NCBI GenBank assembly: GCA_014898425.1
Contig: RCSZ01000015.1
Location: 1,550,001-1,614,000 of the forward strand
Source: Botryotinia globosa
Lineage: Eukaryota; Ascomycota; Leotiomycetes; Helotiales; Sclerotiniaceae
Length of the DNA stretch: 64,000 nucleotides
Direction: 5' to 3'
Shown: one piece after another, positions 1-11,647 of the stretch
Position numbering within the stretch: the stretch's first letter is position 1
How the letters are laid out: each line of letters begins with the position of its first letter
Made by a program: the position numbers and the translations under genes
Notes under the pieces: model-generated
What the model saw: the letters and a program-made list of their open reading frames with translations, nothing else
The model's database searches: none
What the model was told of the DNA's origin: nothing

Positions 1-4
1 TTAT

Positions 5-535
5 TGTCACGTGCACGGAAACAATCAGTAGAAGTTGTAAACTTTACTACTAAGCTATATATATAATCTGGTCAAAAGATATAGTATTAGGGATTGAAGT
101 CCTGATAGTTTATTACTATATATATATTCTAATAGAGCTCCCCTTTTTTATTCTTTTTGTTTCGAAAAGATTAATTATAGAGAATATTTATTTATATAGT
201 TAATTATATAATATATAATATAATAATTGTATTAATTATATTCTCATTATTAAAAACAATTATTAATGAATTCAAAATATCTAATTATTAAGTAGATATA
301 TTCTCGCTTTTGATCTACTTTTTATTAAAAAAATCTATTCCTAATCAAACAAGCCTAAATCAGAGATCTCAGAATTATATCCATTTAATTTAATTCCTGA
401 TATTCTATTATATGTACAAAAACAATCAATAGAAGTTATAAGTTTTACTACTAAACCACACATACAATCTAGCCAAAAGATATAATATCAGGGATTGAAG
501 TCCTGACAGCTTACTACTATATATTTATCCTAACA
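5..535. mobile_element. Miniature LTR element (TRIM/SMART-like), family D
   Basis: Two direct repeats of 130 bp, 5-134 and 406-535, at a constant offset of 401, flank only 271 bp. The mismatches I can align are transitions. The repeats fit a TG...CA terminus after allowing for RIP: the first starts TG and ends TA, the second starts TA and ends CA. Bases 537-540 (ttat) repeat bases 1-4, as expected for a 5-bp target duplication whose first base lies outside the window. There is no coding capacity. It resembles terminal-repeat retrotransposons in miniature; I see no clear primer-binding site or polypurine tract, which RIP could have erased. Confidence 0.6.
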
Positions 536-1927
536 ATTATATAAAAGATTAAATTAAAAAATTTGAATTTAAAGGAACTATTAGTAATAATATAGAAACA
601 AAATAAAAGTATATTAATATTATAACTCATTTCAATTATTTATAAGAAGTAAAGAATTAATAATTTGAGATTATATTAATTATAATTTATAAGATTTAGT
701 ATATAATATTCTTATTATATTAAAAATGTAAACAATGAAATAATTATAATAATTATAATAATTACTTAAAAAATTAATATAAAATTATTAATAGAAATTG
801 TTAATAGAAATTATTAATAGAAATTATTAATAGAAATTATTCAAATTAAAGTAGATATAAATATTTAAAAGAAATGCATTTAGTATCACTATATTATATA
901 AAAATATTTTGATTTTAATTTTTAAAAATTTAATAGTAAAAAAAGAATCATTGTGATTATATTATAATAATTTATTGATGGGGTATTTTAAAAAAGATAA
1001 AATAATAGATTCATTAAAAAGAAATTATATATAAAACAATCTAAAGAAAAATATTATAATATATATAATCAAATGTAATTCATATTAAAAGAATAAATTT
1101 AGATAATATAGATTATATGAAAAGTTAAATAATTTATTATAATTAATCTAACTATAAATTGAGATTTTAATAGATTTTATAATTAATTTATTATTTATAA
1201 AAAATGATAAGAATAGTAAATAACTTTTTAATAATATATTTATAATAATAAATATATTTACAAAAATAACTTACTATATATTATATTATAAAATAATTGA
1301 TATAATAGTAATGAAATTTTTATTATAATTCGAAATATTTTCAGAAAGGAGAATTCCTGAAAATATTATTTTTATTAATGATTTCGAATCAATTTTCTAT
1401 TTTTGTTTGAAAATAAGATATTACTTTAATATTGTATTTTATTTATAAATAGATAAACAAGCAAAAAGACAAAATCAGATACTAAAGAATTATTTTAAAA
1501 CATATATAGAAATAGAATAGGGGAAGTAAAATATCAAGCTATTTATAATCAAATCTATTTATAATAATCTAATATATATTAATTTAAACTATTTTTTATT
1601 TTATTTATATTATAAATATAATCCAAAACTATTTTGAAATTCTAAGGTTATAGATTCATTAGAAGAAATATTAAATATCAAATGAAAGATTGAAGAATTA
1701 AAAAAATTCTAAAAGAATTTTGAGGATATATAAATAAAGGTATGGAAAAAGCAATAAAGATATTATAATAAAAAATATAAATAAATATATTTCGTTATAA
1801 GAAATAAATTGAGTAATATTTATATTAATTATATCAATAAATTAAAAGAAATTAGAAAAAGAAATAGAATAATATATAAACTTTATATCTAAAAAAAAAA
1901 AAAATAATAATAAAGAAAAGATATTAA

Positions 1928-2741
1928 ATCAACCACCCTACTTTCAAATCACCCTTATTTCGAACTACTCTTTTATACCAAAAATCAATTTTTTAACCTA
2001 TTAATATCTCTATTAATATTGAATATAATTTAATAAAAATTTATATTGATATAATTTAAGTTATTTTAAGTTTATATTGAAGCTTTTAGAATTTTAGGAT
2101 TTTTGTGGATCGATTTCTAAGACTTCAAAATATCGATTTTCAATTTATATATAAATCACTTATAAATTTAAATTTCTATAAAGTCTTTAATACCTTTTTA
2201 ATAACAATTATTAAAAGAAATTTATATATCTTTTTGAAAATTTCAAATCTAAATCTATATAGAAAATTAAGAAAAAAATTAAAAAAAATGAATAAATATA
2301 GAGATGTAATATATAGTGAGTTAAGAGTAGTATAAATAATCCTTGTAATTTTGAAGTTACTTTTTCAAATATTTATTTATAAAGAATCTTTCATTTTTTA
2401 GGGGTGTTTAGATTAATTTTTTTATAAATTTATAATAAAAACTTATAATTTATTTTTAACTATTTTTCCTTCAAAATTATTATAGAATTTATGAAATTTT
2501 AGATTTGTATGTAATTTGTATGTAATTAAAAATCGATATTTCGAAGTTTTAGAAATCGATCTAGAAAAATCCTAAAAATCTAAAAGCTTTAATATAAACT
2601 TAAAATAACTTACATTATATAAATATAAATTTTTATTAAATTATATTTAATATTGATAGAGATATTAATAGATTAAAAAAGTGATTTTTGGTATAAAAGG
2701 GTGGCCCGAAAGAGGGGTGGCCCGAAAGTAGGGTGGTCGAC
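1928..2741. mobile_element. Fold-back inverted-repeat element, family A copy 1
   Basis: An 814-bp non-coding element whose arms (about 1928-2188 and 2481-2741) are inverted copies of each other, so about two thirds of it can fold on itself. The outer right end carries GGTGGCCCGAAAG twice in tandem and ends in GTCGAC; the left end is the same sequence with C-to-T/G-to-A changes. TTAA lies directly outside both ends (1924-1927 and 2742-2745), consistent with a TTAA target duplication. Other copies are at 3325-4033 and 45356-46490. It needs a transposase supplied elsewhere; the superfamily is uncertain. Confidence 0.75.
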
Positions 2742-3324
2742 TTAATAATAAAAAAGCTATATAATGTAATATAGGAAATTATTATAATAATAATATATAA
2801 CCTTTATAATAATATTATTAATATATACAAATAATAAATATAATAATAAATATTACTCAGAAATATCACCTCAACTATTAATATAATCTCTAAAGTATTT
2901 TTATTTTGAAATAATAAATATAATTAGTTTATCTGAGTTAAAAAACTATACCTTTAAAATAAAGATTGTAAAAGAGAATATTATATTAATATAAAATATA
3001 ATTCAAATAATTAATTAAATAATTTTCAAAAATACCAAAAACTAATCTTTTAACAATTTCTGAAAAATTAATAAAAATAAAATCTAATTCTGAGATTATT
3101 TGTTTCATCTATAATAAACTTATAACTAATAATACTATAAAAAGGAATATAAATAAAATTATAATATTAAAGTTTTGAAAAAAATAATATAAATAATTAG
3201 ATATACTTTAAATAAACTAAAATATAAAATTAGTTTCGCATAAAATCCAATATATCCTTTTATATAATCTTTTACTAAGACTATCGAATCCTTCCTAGTG
3301 TACTCCCTACTACTGAGCCCTGAC

Positions 3325-4033
3325 ATTAATATAGAATATAATTTAATAAAAATTTATGTTTATTTATACACTCAAGTTATTTTAAATCTGGTTTAAAATT
3401 TTAAAATTTCTAGGATATTTGCAGATCGATTTTTGAAGCTTTAAAATATCGACTTTTCAATTTGTAATTTGGAAATTGTAACTTTTATAAAATCTTTTAT
3501 AACTTGTTAATAAAAAATTGTTAAAATAAATTCTAAATTTTATTATAAATCTATAATATATCCATTTTGAAAGATTTTTTTAAAAAAATAGAAAATTCTT
3601 TATAAATAAATACCCCAAAAAATACTTTTAAAATTATAAATACTATTCTAAATTTATTATGTAATATTATATCTCTATATCTATATCTATTCATTTTCTT
3701 GAATTTTTATATGAATTCAGATTTGAAATTTTTAAAGAAAATATATAATTTTCTTTTACTAATTATTATTATTAAAAGTTATATAAAAGTTTTAAATTTG
3801 TATATGATTTCTATATAAATTCAAAAATCGATATTTTGAAATTCTCAATCTCAATCTAAATTTTTTTAAACATCTAAAAATCTAAAATAAATTTAGAGTG
3901 ATTTAAATTATATAAATACAAATTTTATTGTTTCATATTCTATATTGATAGAGATATTAATAGGCTAAAAAAGTGATTTTTGATATAAAAGGGTGGTTCA
4001 AAAGAGGGGTGGCCCGAAAGTGGGGTATCCGAC
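3325..4033. mobile_element. Family A fold-back element copy 2, left end lost
   Basis: The right end (about 3950-4033, ending in CGAC followed by TTAA) matches family A copy 1, and the interior shares its inverted arms. On the left, similarity starts only inside the element at about 3325; the outer 80-90 bp that should hold the TTAA-flanked terminus are replaced by unrelated sequence (near 3280-3320). The copy is therefore truncated or rearranged. RIP-type transitions are visible against the other two copies. Confidence 0.65.
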
Positions 4034-4185
4034 TTAAGCCTAATATCGTTCTAGACTCAAAGTTATTCATATAATATTGAAGACGGTACCTCTTTTCCAA
4101 GTTCTTTTATTTAAACCTCGGTTTTTGGTAATATCATCTCATTTTACATCATTTCTTGTAATACATTCTAACATCGAACTTCATT

Positions 4186-6232
4186 ATGGTTGTCACAGTA
4201 AAGCCAGAAGGCGCCGAGTATGACTATATCGTATGCGGGTATGCTCCATCTCTCAAAATTCGATTCAATGAACATCTCTGATGAACGTTCTATAGAGGTG
4301 GGACGTCGGGCGCCGTTGTTGCAGCAAGATTGGCAGAGGACCCCAACAATTCTGTTCTAGTCATCGAAGCAGGAGAGCACAATTCTCTTCTCGAGAACAC
4401 TATTATGGTTGGTGGATGGTAAGAGCCTTCTCTTTTCGTTCTATGATATGAGCTCAAACATCATGAGTAGGTCACAGAATTTCGACACGGAAGCAGACTG
4501 GAATATTTCCACGGAACCAAATGCGGGGATTAACAATCGTCAAATCAAAGCCAGTCGTGGCAGATTCCTTGGTGGATCGAGCGGAGTTAATGGTACAGTG
4601 TGTATCAGAGGCACGCCACAAGACTATGATGACTGGGACATGCCAGGATGGAGTGGAGATGAGGTTTTTGGATACATGAAGAAGGTAGAATCACAATTTA
4701 CTTAATTTTGCCTCATGTTGACAGTCATAAAGGCAGAGAACTTCCATAACAAAGACTGGTTCGAAGCAAATGATTCGGTACATGGTCACGATGGTTTACT
4801 GGATGTTGAGCCTCATGATCTGGTAAGTGGCATCACAGGCGATTGTTGATACAACGAACTGATCTTCTTAGGCCCCTATATCTAACATGATTTTGGATTC
4901 AATGGCCGATCAAGGTCTTCCACTTCATCCGGATATGTTCTCAACTGGCGAGACTCCAAATGGTTGTGGCCATGCACCAAGGACTGTGTATAAAGGAGAC
5001 AGAACTACCTCGGCCAACTATTTCATCAACAAAGGATCAAACCTTGCGATAAAAACTAGCACAATTGTTGATAAAGTGATTCTCGAAAGCCATGTGTTCC
5101 CTCACGAGTTGAGAGCCACAGCTGTAAAAGTAATCGAGAAAGATGGAACAGAAAAAGAGATCAAAGCCAAGAAAGAGGTTATCATTAGTGGAGGGGCCTA
5201 TTGCTCTCCAACTATTCTTATGCGATCGGGGATTGGAGCAAAGTCCGAACTCGAATCTCACGGTATTAATTGTCAAATTGACCTCCCTGGAGTCGGGAAG
5301 AATCTTATGGATCACATGGTAGCGACTCATTATCTCTCGGTGTTACTTCGCTAACAAAATCCCAGATTGTGTTCATGTTTTACGAAATAACCAAGCCAAA
5401 TGTTACTAACGATTACCTCTTGTATCGTCCAAATGCCTTGGGTGAAGCTTACAGACAATGGAAAGAAGAAAAGCGTGGGCCTCTTTCTACTTTTCCTTTT
5501 GGTGCATTCGCATATTCCCGCCTTGATGAGCGTCTTGCTTCGGAACCAGCTTGGACTTCAGCACCACGACGACCAGGCCGAGATCCAATGGGATTGACCA
5601 AATCACAACCAAACGTCGAGTTCTTTACTACAGAATGCTATGGTGGCCCAAAACAATACTCTCAATTTCCAGACGGTGAAAAATCCCATGCCTTTTCCAT
5701 CATTGCTGAATTATTCGCACCTAAGAGTAGAGGTACCGTCACTTTAAAGTCCAAAGATCCAAAGGATAACCCAGTTGTCGATCACAATTACTTAAGTGAA
5801 GAGCTGGATATTGTGGTTCTCAGCGAGGCTTGCAGATATGCGAATGAGATTATTATGAAAGGGAAAGGTACCAAGGACATAGTTGAGGGAAGTTGGCCTA
5901 AAGACTTAACGCATCATGCATACACGTCAAGAGAGCAATGGGTCCCCTACATCAAAGATAACGCTACAACCTGTTACCACCCTGGAGGAACGGTCAAAAT
6001 GGGCAAGGCATCGGACCCAATGGCAGTTCTCGATGAAGAGCTGAGAGTTAGAGGAGTCAGGAATCTTAGGGTTGCCGATACAAGTGTCATGCCACTTCTT
6101 AATCAAGGTCATACTCAAATGCCTGCATATGCGATTGGCGAGAAGGCAGCAGATTTGATAAGGGGTGTCGAGGATTTAGATTTGGCGACATTGAAGTTGG
6201 AGAGGTATGACTCAAAGGTCGATATCAATTAA
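4186..6232 (+). CDS. GMC-family FAD oxidoreductase
   Basis: Six exons: 4186-4238, 4296-4418, 4471-4684, 4733-4822, 4872-5318, 5366-6232, giving 597 residues. Introns are 47-57 nt. The N-terminus has the Rossmann FAD motif YIVCGGGTSGA and the ensuing VLVIEAGE strand end; GGSSGVNG follows at the usual place. The C-terminus carries both active-site histidines of the glucose-methanol-choline family, His514 in CYHPGGTVKMG and His558 in NQGHTQMPAYAIGEKA. Length fits the family. No signal peptide is visible at the chosen ATG, so an intracellular alcohol- or choline-type dehydrogenase/oxidase is more likely than a secreted aryl-alcohol oxidase; the substrate cannot be read from sequence. The acceptor of intron 3 at 4732 is chosen because the nearer AG (4724) gives an immediate stop. 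The gene starts only 150 bp from the RIP-degraded tract but itself looks undamaged. Confidence 0.93.
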
Positions 6233-6612
6233 TTTCAATACGATGCGAGATTGGCAAAGACTTCGGGGAACTTGTATGGATTATGATCGTTGACGGCTTT
6301 AGCACCCCGTATTTCTATTATATTTGGCATAATTCACCAAGATGTTCTCTTCCATTCGTTGTTTCCCGCAGCTTTGTTACGTGGCTTGTTTTTTCAGCAA
6401 CTTCGGCGATTCATTTATTTATAGCTATAAAATCGAGGACTAAAATTAAGAAAATGTTCTTTCCGTGTGAGGTGATGAAAGTGACGCTTAGATGAGTTTT
6501 CTCGTGAACCGCACTTTCCCAATTCTATGTCTAAGATGGCTTTCTCAATTTCACTTAATTGATTCCATTTCTCACAACTCACCCCGATACCATACATTCA
6601 ACAAAGATCTCA

Positions 6613-8467
6613 ATGATGTACATCTCAGGTCTCTATCTCTCAACTATTATCCTCCTCATCAATCCTTTTATAAACTTCACAATTGCCACAATTGCCACAA
6701 TTCCCCCATTACACTACACAATCACTCGTCGCGGCGGCTCATTTCCCGCTCCAGATACTGCTAATCTCACTTTTCTTCAATCCACACTCGCAGATATAAA
6801 TGCCAGATTCACAAATTCCGAAAGAATCTTGAAAGGAAACAAAGTCGTCAGAGTGCCCAAGAGATGGCATGATGGCCAAATCACCAACACCACGAATTTG
6901 AAACCCCGATCCGGAACGCACCTCCAACCAGGAACTACTCTTCTCGGCGAAGTCGGGAATTCTGGATCTTGGTTTACGTCATTGAAAATTGGCGAGCCGT
7001 TCCAGAACTTAGATCTTGATCTTAATATGTTGACGGCGGACTTCGCGATTATTAGTACGCCGAGTGGGAAGGGAAGTTTTTATCTTGAAGAGAGGAGTGG
7101 GACGTATAGTGTTAGTAATGATAATGAAGAGGGAAAAGGGATGAACTTTCCGGGTTGCAGGTGTGGGAAGGATGTTGTGGGATTACCGTTGGGGTTTGAT
7201 ATGCTTGCTGGCTTGAAAGGGGAGAGGTATGTACCGGTTAATTTTGCACATTGTAGACCGCAAAAACAATGGCTTGGTAGTCTGGGGAACAGCGGTGCAA
7301 GTCTAGGGTTGGCTGTTGGAGAGGGGCTGGGACAAGTCGGGGGTTGGAAAGGAGGATTGTTAGGGCAGATTGTTAAGAGTGGAATTGTCGATAGTGAGGT
7401 CTGGAGCTTAATGCTGATTAATGGCCATGAAGGGGTGTTTAGTGTGGGAGGATCTTCGGTCAAAGTGGTTAGAGAGGTTGAAAAATTGATCGAGAAGGAG
7501 TTAGAGAAACTCAAGGCAGGCGAGGGAGGTGAATTCCAACCTCAAAATGATGAATTGAAGAGGGATATAGATGACCTGCAATCTGGAAACGATGAACTCA
7601 GAAATATAGACGGATTGGGACTACAGTCAGAGCGTGATGAGTTGAAAGGAACCTCAGAGATAGGATTGGTGAAGAGAGATGACTTTTCATCGGGTAATAA
7701 CGATTTGACTTGGAAATCGAATGATGAAAGTGTCTGGGAATGGAGTAAAGTTCGAGGTGCAGATGGATGGTGGGAAGTTCTCATGAAAGGAATCTGGGTT
7801 GATGGAAACAAAGTTATTCAGAACCAGCCGATAGTATTGGATGTAAGCCCGAATATTTTACCTCCCATTCACCTCCCGTTCCGCATTCTTCAAAGCCCGC
7901 TAACATCTCAAGGTCAATACTCCCTTCATAATCGGTCCACCACATCAAGTCCGCAATCTTTACTCTTCCATATCCGGCTCTCGCCAACTCCCACCACCTT
8001 ATGATCAGTTCCATGCTTACCCGTGTTTCAACCCACCTCACTTACTGCTCGAATTTGGCAATCTGAGAGTTAAGGTATTGGATGGCAAGAGGGATGAAGG
8101 GGGGTTTACACCTGGAGGAAGATTCAGTTTGGGGAGGATGGAGAGAGGTAGTGGGTATTGTGTGGGAATTATAGTAGAGGGCAGATTTGGTAATATGGAT
8201 GGCCAAAGTGGAGTAGTTGAAAACAATGGTGTGGATGGGAATGGAATGGAAGATACATGGATTTTCGGAGAACCGTTGTTCAGAGATGTGCAGGTCGCTT
8301 TCGATGTAGGTTTCTTGAAAAGTCAATTTCCTTTTGGGTTTTATACTGATTTTCTGTACATAGTGGAAAGAGAAGAGAGTTGGCATGCAACGACTTTGAG
8401 TCTTACTTTGACAATAGCAATGCTATCTGATCCTCATCAAGTTCTAAGAAATGTTAATCTCGAATAA
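6613..8467 (+). CDS. Secreted pepsin-fold (A1) protein with degenerate active site
   Basis: Two exons, 6613-7842 and 7913-8467 (594 residues). The N-terminal 30 residues form a hydrophobic signal peptide. The fold of family A1 aspartic proteases is recognisable: SLKIGEPFQNLDLDLN at the first active-site loop, LPLGFDMLAGL and GLLGQIVKSGIVDSEVWSL in the N-lobe, VLDVNTPFIIGPP at the second loop, and a late WIFGEPLFRDVQVAFD. The two catalytic Asp-Thr-Gly triads are not intact: positions 136-138 read DLN and 410-412 read DVN. A charged insertion (about residues 290-385) has loose repeats of the type NDELK/GNDELR/SERDELKG. Thus it is probably secreted or cell-wall attached but not a working protease; a binding or decoy role is only inference. 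The exon join at 7842/7913 is in phase and restores the second loop. Earlier in-frame Met at 6559 would precede the signal peptide and is not preferred. Confidence 0.78.
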
Positions 8468-9076
8468 CATGTTTACTCAACATGGTTTCTTTATCCGGGA
8501 TAAAGTGTATATTTACTTTATATCAAGCAGTAGTGGAAATTTTGGAAGATCATTAGCACAATGAAGTACTCAGTATCACGGTATTTGCACGTGATATGAA
8601 CCACTGCCCCACCTTTCTTCATCTGCAACGCTCGACGGGTGATCAAAGTGATGTTTCCAACGCCGAGAAAGGCATTATACGTATTCTGTCAAAGTAAGTT
8701 CATTGAAGAATATATAAATTAACATCAGTGTTCTCTCAAATTCGACAACCGTACTTTTGAAACGTTACAATGTGAACTCTTTCAGGGAGCTGAACTGTTC
8801 TCGAGGTAGGGCTGAAATGTAAGTGCATGCAAGCCAAGAGCCACTGTGGTGGAATATCTACCAATCAACTTTGTCGGGTGAGGATATATTCTCTTTCCCC
8901 TTACACAATGCTTTCAAAAGGTACACAGCCTTTCTCCTCAAGTCCGGTCATGGCCGGGCTGATGTCAGACGAATTCTCAACATATTATGAGTAGCTTATG
9001 TGCCAGTCTTTAGTCGATTGTTCATTTGCAATTCCTGAATTGAGTTCTTCTTTCTTTTGCGCGCGCCAAGTTTATT
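8468..9076. other. Intergenic region, nothing assigned
   Basis: 609 bp between the aspartic-protease-like gene and the first rhodopsin-like gene. It must hold the 3' end of the former and the promoter of the latter. No ORF, RNA gene or repeat is supported. Confidence 0.6.
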
Positions 9077-10553
9077 ATGATAGGAATGTCGCAATCTCAG
9101 ATTGAGCTATTGGAAGGACCGGCTTTGACTCCTCCACCGGGTATTACCTCGAATTTTGATAATCCTTATTCCCTTCGACCAGCAGCTGATGCGGTCAAGA
9201 TAGTGACTACTATTCTAGCCACTCTGGCTATCTTCATACGTGTGTACACTAAGTGGAGGATTATTCGAGAGGTACATTTGGAAGATTGTATGTATCATGA
9301 CATATGATCGTTTGAGTTCGGCGCTGACTTGCTCAGATATTGCGGTTGCAGCATGGGTACTTTGATCTTTCTCTAGATACTCTTTCAAATGCTGAGTATT
9401 AAACCACAGTGCGGTTACATTGTTTTTAACGTAACAACCGGGTTTGATTCTAATGTCTTCGGGCGACATCAATGGGATATTAGATTGAAGGATTACCAAA
9501 TATTTCTCTATGTATGTATGATATATCTTGCCGGTTGATAGTAGCTCATAGTGTCTAGGGTACCTACATAACATCCATATCATTCGGTCTTGCGATAATG
9601 TCAATCAAGATTTCGATACTGCTACAATACATCCGGCTTTTTACTGCAGGGACACGGGATTTAATGTTTTGGAGCTGCCATGCACTCATGTGGATAACCA
9701 TCGTATTCTATACGATCTTGCTGTTCATGACAATTTTCATTTGCACCCCAATACCAAAGTTTTGGAACGTACTGGATACTACAGGTCACTGTCTTGATGT
9801 GAATTATCTGTTCCTGGCGACTGGAACAGCCAATACCATAACCGATTTTCTTATTATTTTGCTTCCGCAACCGATCATTTGGAAGCTACAGATGAGTTTC
9901 AAGGAACACCTTGGTGTCTCCGCCGTTTTCTCAACAGGACTTCTGTGAGTAAATATTAGTACATGCATACCCCAACTTATTGATTTGTCTTCAGGGCTTG
10001 CATAGCATCCATGGCGCGACTATTCGTTTCATTAAAACTACTGAAAAATCCCGACGCGACCTGGTACACGAGCATCATGTGTATTCCCTCATATGTAGAG
10101 CTCGGAGCAGGTATCATCACAAGCTGTCTACCGACTTTACCGAAATTCTTCAAAACGATGTCGCAGATACCCCGTGTTTCAAGGATGTGTAGTTTTGTCT
10201 CTTCGCTCTCAAAGTCTTCTAATTCTTCTGTCGAGTCTAAAGAGTCGAAAGAGTCGAAAGAGAGGTGTAGCGATTCTTCCCAGAATCAACATCGTAGGGT
10301 GCCATCGGGATCAAGGCGTGAGAGGAGGGATTCAGAAGGCTGTAATGTCTTGGAGGAGTGGGAGGGACATAATGCTGCTTTTTCGACGGTCAGTTTGGGG
10401 AATACAGCGACGGCTACGGGCATGAGAAATGAAGGGGGTAATTCCCAGATGAAGTGTGTTGATGAGGAACAAGGGATTTTGAGATCTGTGCAGATTTCTG
10501 TTGTTCGTCAGGGTCCATTGAGTGGTGAAGGGAAAGATACTCCTATTGCTTAA
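9077..10553 (+). CDS. Seven-helix rhodopsin-domain (Pth11-related) membrane protein
   Basis: Five exons: 9077-9287, 9337-9356 (a 20-nt microexon), 9410-9511, 9559-9944, 9995-10553; 425 residues. Seven hydrophobic helices can be followed in order, starting with VKIVTTILATLAIFI, through KISILLQYIRLF (helix 3), MWITIVFYTILLF (helix 4), the helix-5 stretch ending in LPQPIIWKL, and the last helix region YVELGAGIITSCLPTLPKF, which is diagnostic for the fungal rhodopsin-like family (SAT4/PTH11-type integral membrane proteins). There is no cysteine-rich CFEM domain. The last 130 residues are a hydrophilic Ser-rich tail, probably cytosolic. These proteins are putative receptors; ligand unknown. It is convergent with a relative at 11648-13154, with the same microexon. 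A second in-frame Met at 9086 is an alternative start. Confidence 0.88.
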
Positions 10554-11647
10554 GCGATTTCATGAGAGGCGTTTTTGATAAAAAGAAATATGGGGCATTG
10601 GCACGGCGGTAATAAGATCTAGATATGAGGGTTTACACGAATACCAATCACAGACATGGGATAAATATGATGTGGACCATTTGGAATCATATTTTTCCAG
10701 GTAGAACTTGCTTATACAAGACGAATAACGGCACGAAACTTTTAAGAAATTCAATATTTTCACTCGAAAGTGGACCTATTTCTTTCAGAAACCCGACTAA
10801 ACCACCTTTCAAGCTATCTTAATTTTATGTAACGCATAGTTCCACTCATCATATTCAAAGAGACTATAAACTGCGTCTATTGAAACAAAGATTCGCAAAA
10901 CATTGCAATGGCGACTTTTTACGATGCCAGCTCAGTCTCCTCGGAGCTGGTAAATCGATCTCAGAAAACAAGAATCTTTAGCATCTACTCGACCATTCGC
11001 CAGCTCGCTTTCATCTCGAATTTAGGATGTCGTTTCAGTGGGAAAAATGGAGTATTCTTGGAAATTTAGGTATTTCTACTTTTTTAGATTTGAAAGATGG
11101 TTCAAATGGATCTTCTCCGAAATTCAATCTTGCAGCGGCTGGACTTCAGGCTGGGGAATTATCTGTTGCGAGATTTTGATGAAATTGCCCCAATACAACA
11201 AATTCAATAGATGAATTCGTGTTCATGCTTGTGCTCTCGGCAGAATCGAGTCGATGAAGCAGACTGTATGTCTCCTCTAATTTGAATGATGAGCGTTTTT
11301 ATGGAAGGAAATTTTGCGAACCGTGTTTACTACATTTGAATTTTCTTTAAACAAGAAGCTTTTATATACAGCGTTCCGCCAATATCTAGAGCTTTCCGAT
11401 GACATCATCCTAGTTGCTAGTCTACGGAGGGTAGTTGAAACTATCTAGAACATTAGACTAGGCAATCCCAAAGCTTCCCAGGATCTCTAAAGATTGCCTC
11501 AAGCAATTCCTGCGCCATTATAGTCTATAGATCGACTAGAGCAGTCTGTGTTTACGCAGAAGAAGAAATGATGATACTTTTATCCATTAATGACACTCCA
11601 GGGCAGCAATATTACCAACAAGAAACACGCGAGAGCTTGGGTCCCCA
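10554..11647. other. Convergent intergenic region, nothing assigned
   Basis: 1,094 bp between the 3' ends of two convergent rhodopsin-like genes. Short open frames here have no family features. No repeat or RNA gene is recognised. Confidence 0.55.

Larger units (their letters stand above)
1..4040. other. AT-rich, RIP-degraded repeat tract
   Basis: Almost pure A+T sequence with no credible gene. Reading frames here are short and have no recognisable protein content. Related copies inside the tract (5-134 against 406-535; 1928-2741 against 3325-4033) differ mainly by C/T and G/A exchanges, which is the signature of repeat-induced point mutation in ascomycetes. Composition returns abruptly to normal near 4040, about 150 bp before the first gene. 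The part from 536 to 1927 and from 2746 to 3324 holds nothing I can assign and is probably decayed transposon. Confidence 0.85.

Noticed and set aside
1..4040. A centromere or telomere-proximal satellite
   Set aside because: The AT-rich tract resolves into distinct transposon-like elements; no tandem satellite or telomeric TTAGGG repeats are present.
7080..7514. 144-codon minus-strand frame
   Set aside because: Antisense shadow of the pepsin-fold gene; Ser/Pro-rich without features.
8042..8386. 114-codon minus-strand frame
   Set aside because: Lies opposite the second exon of the pepsin-fold gene, which has clear family motifs.
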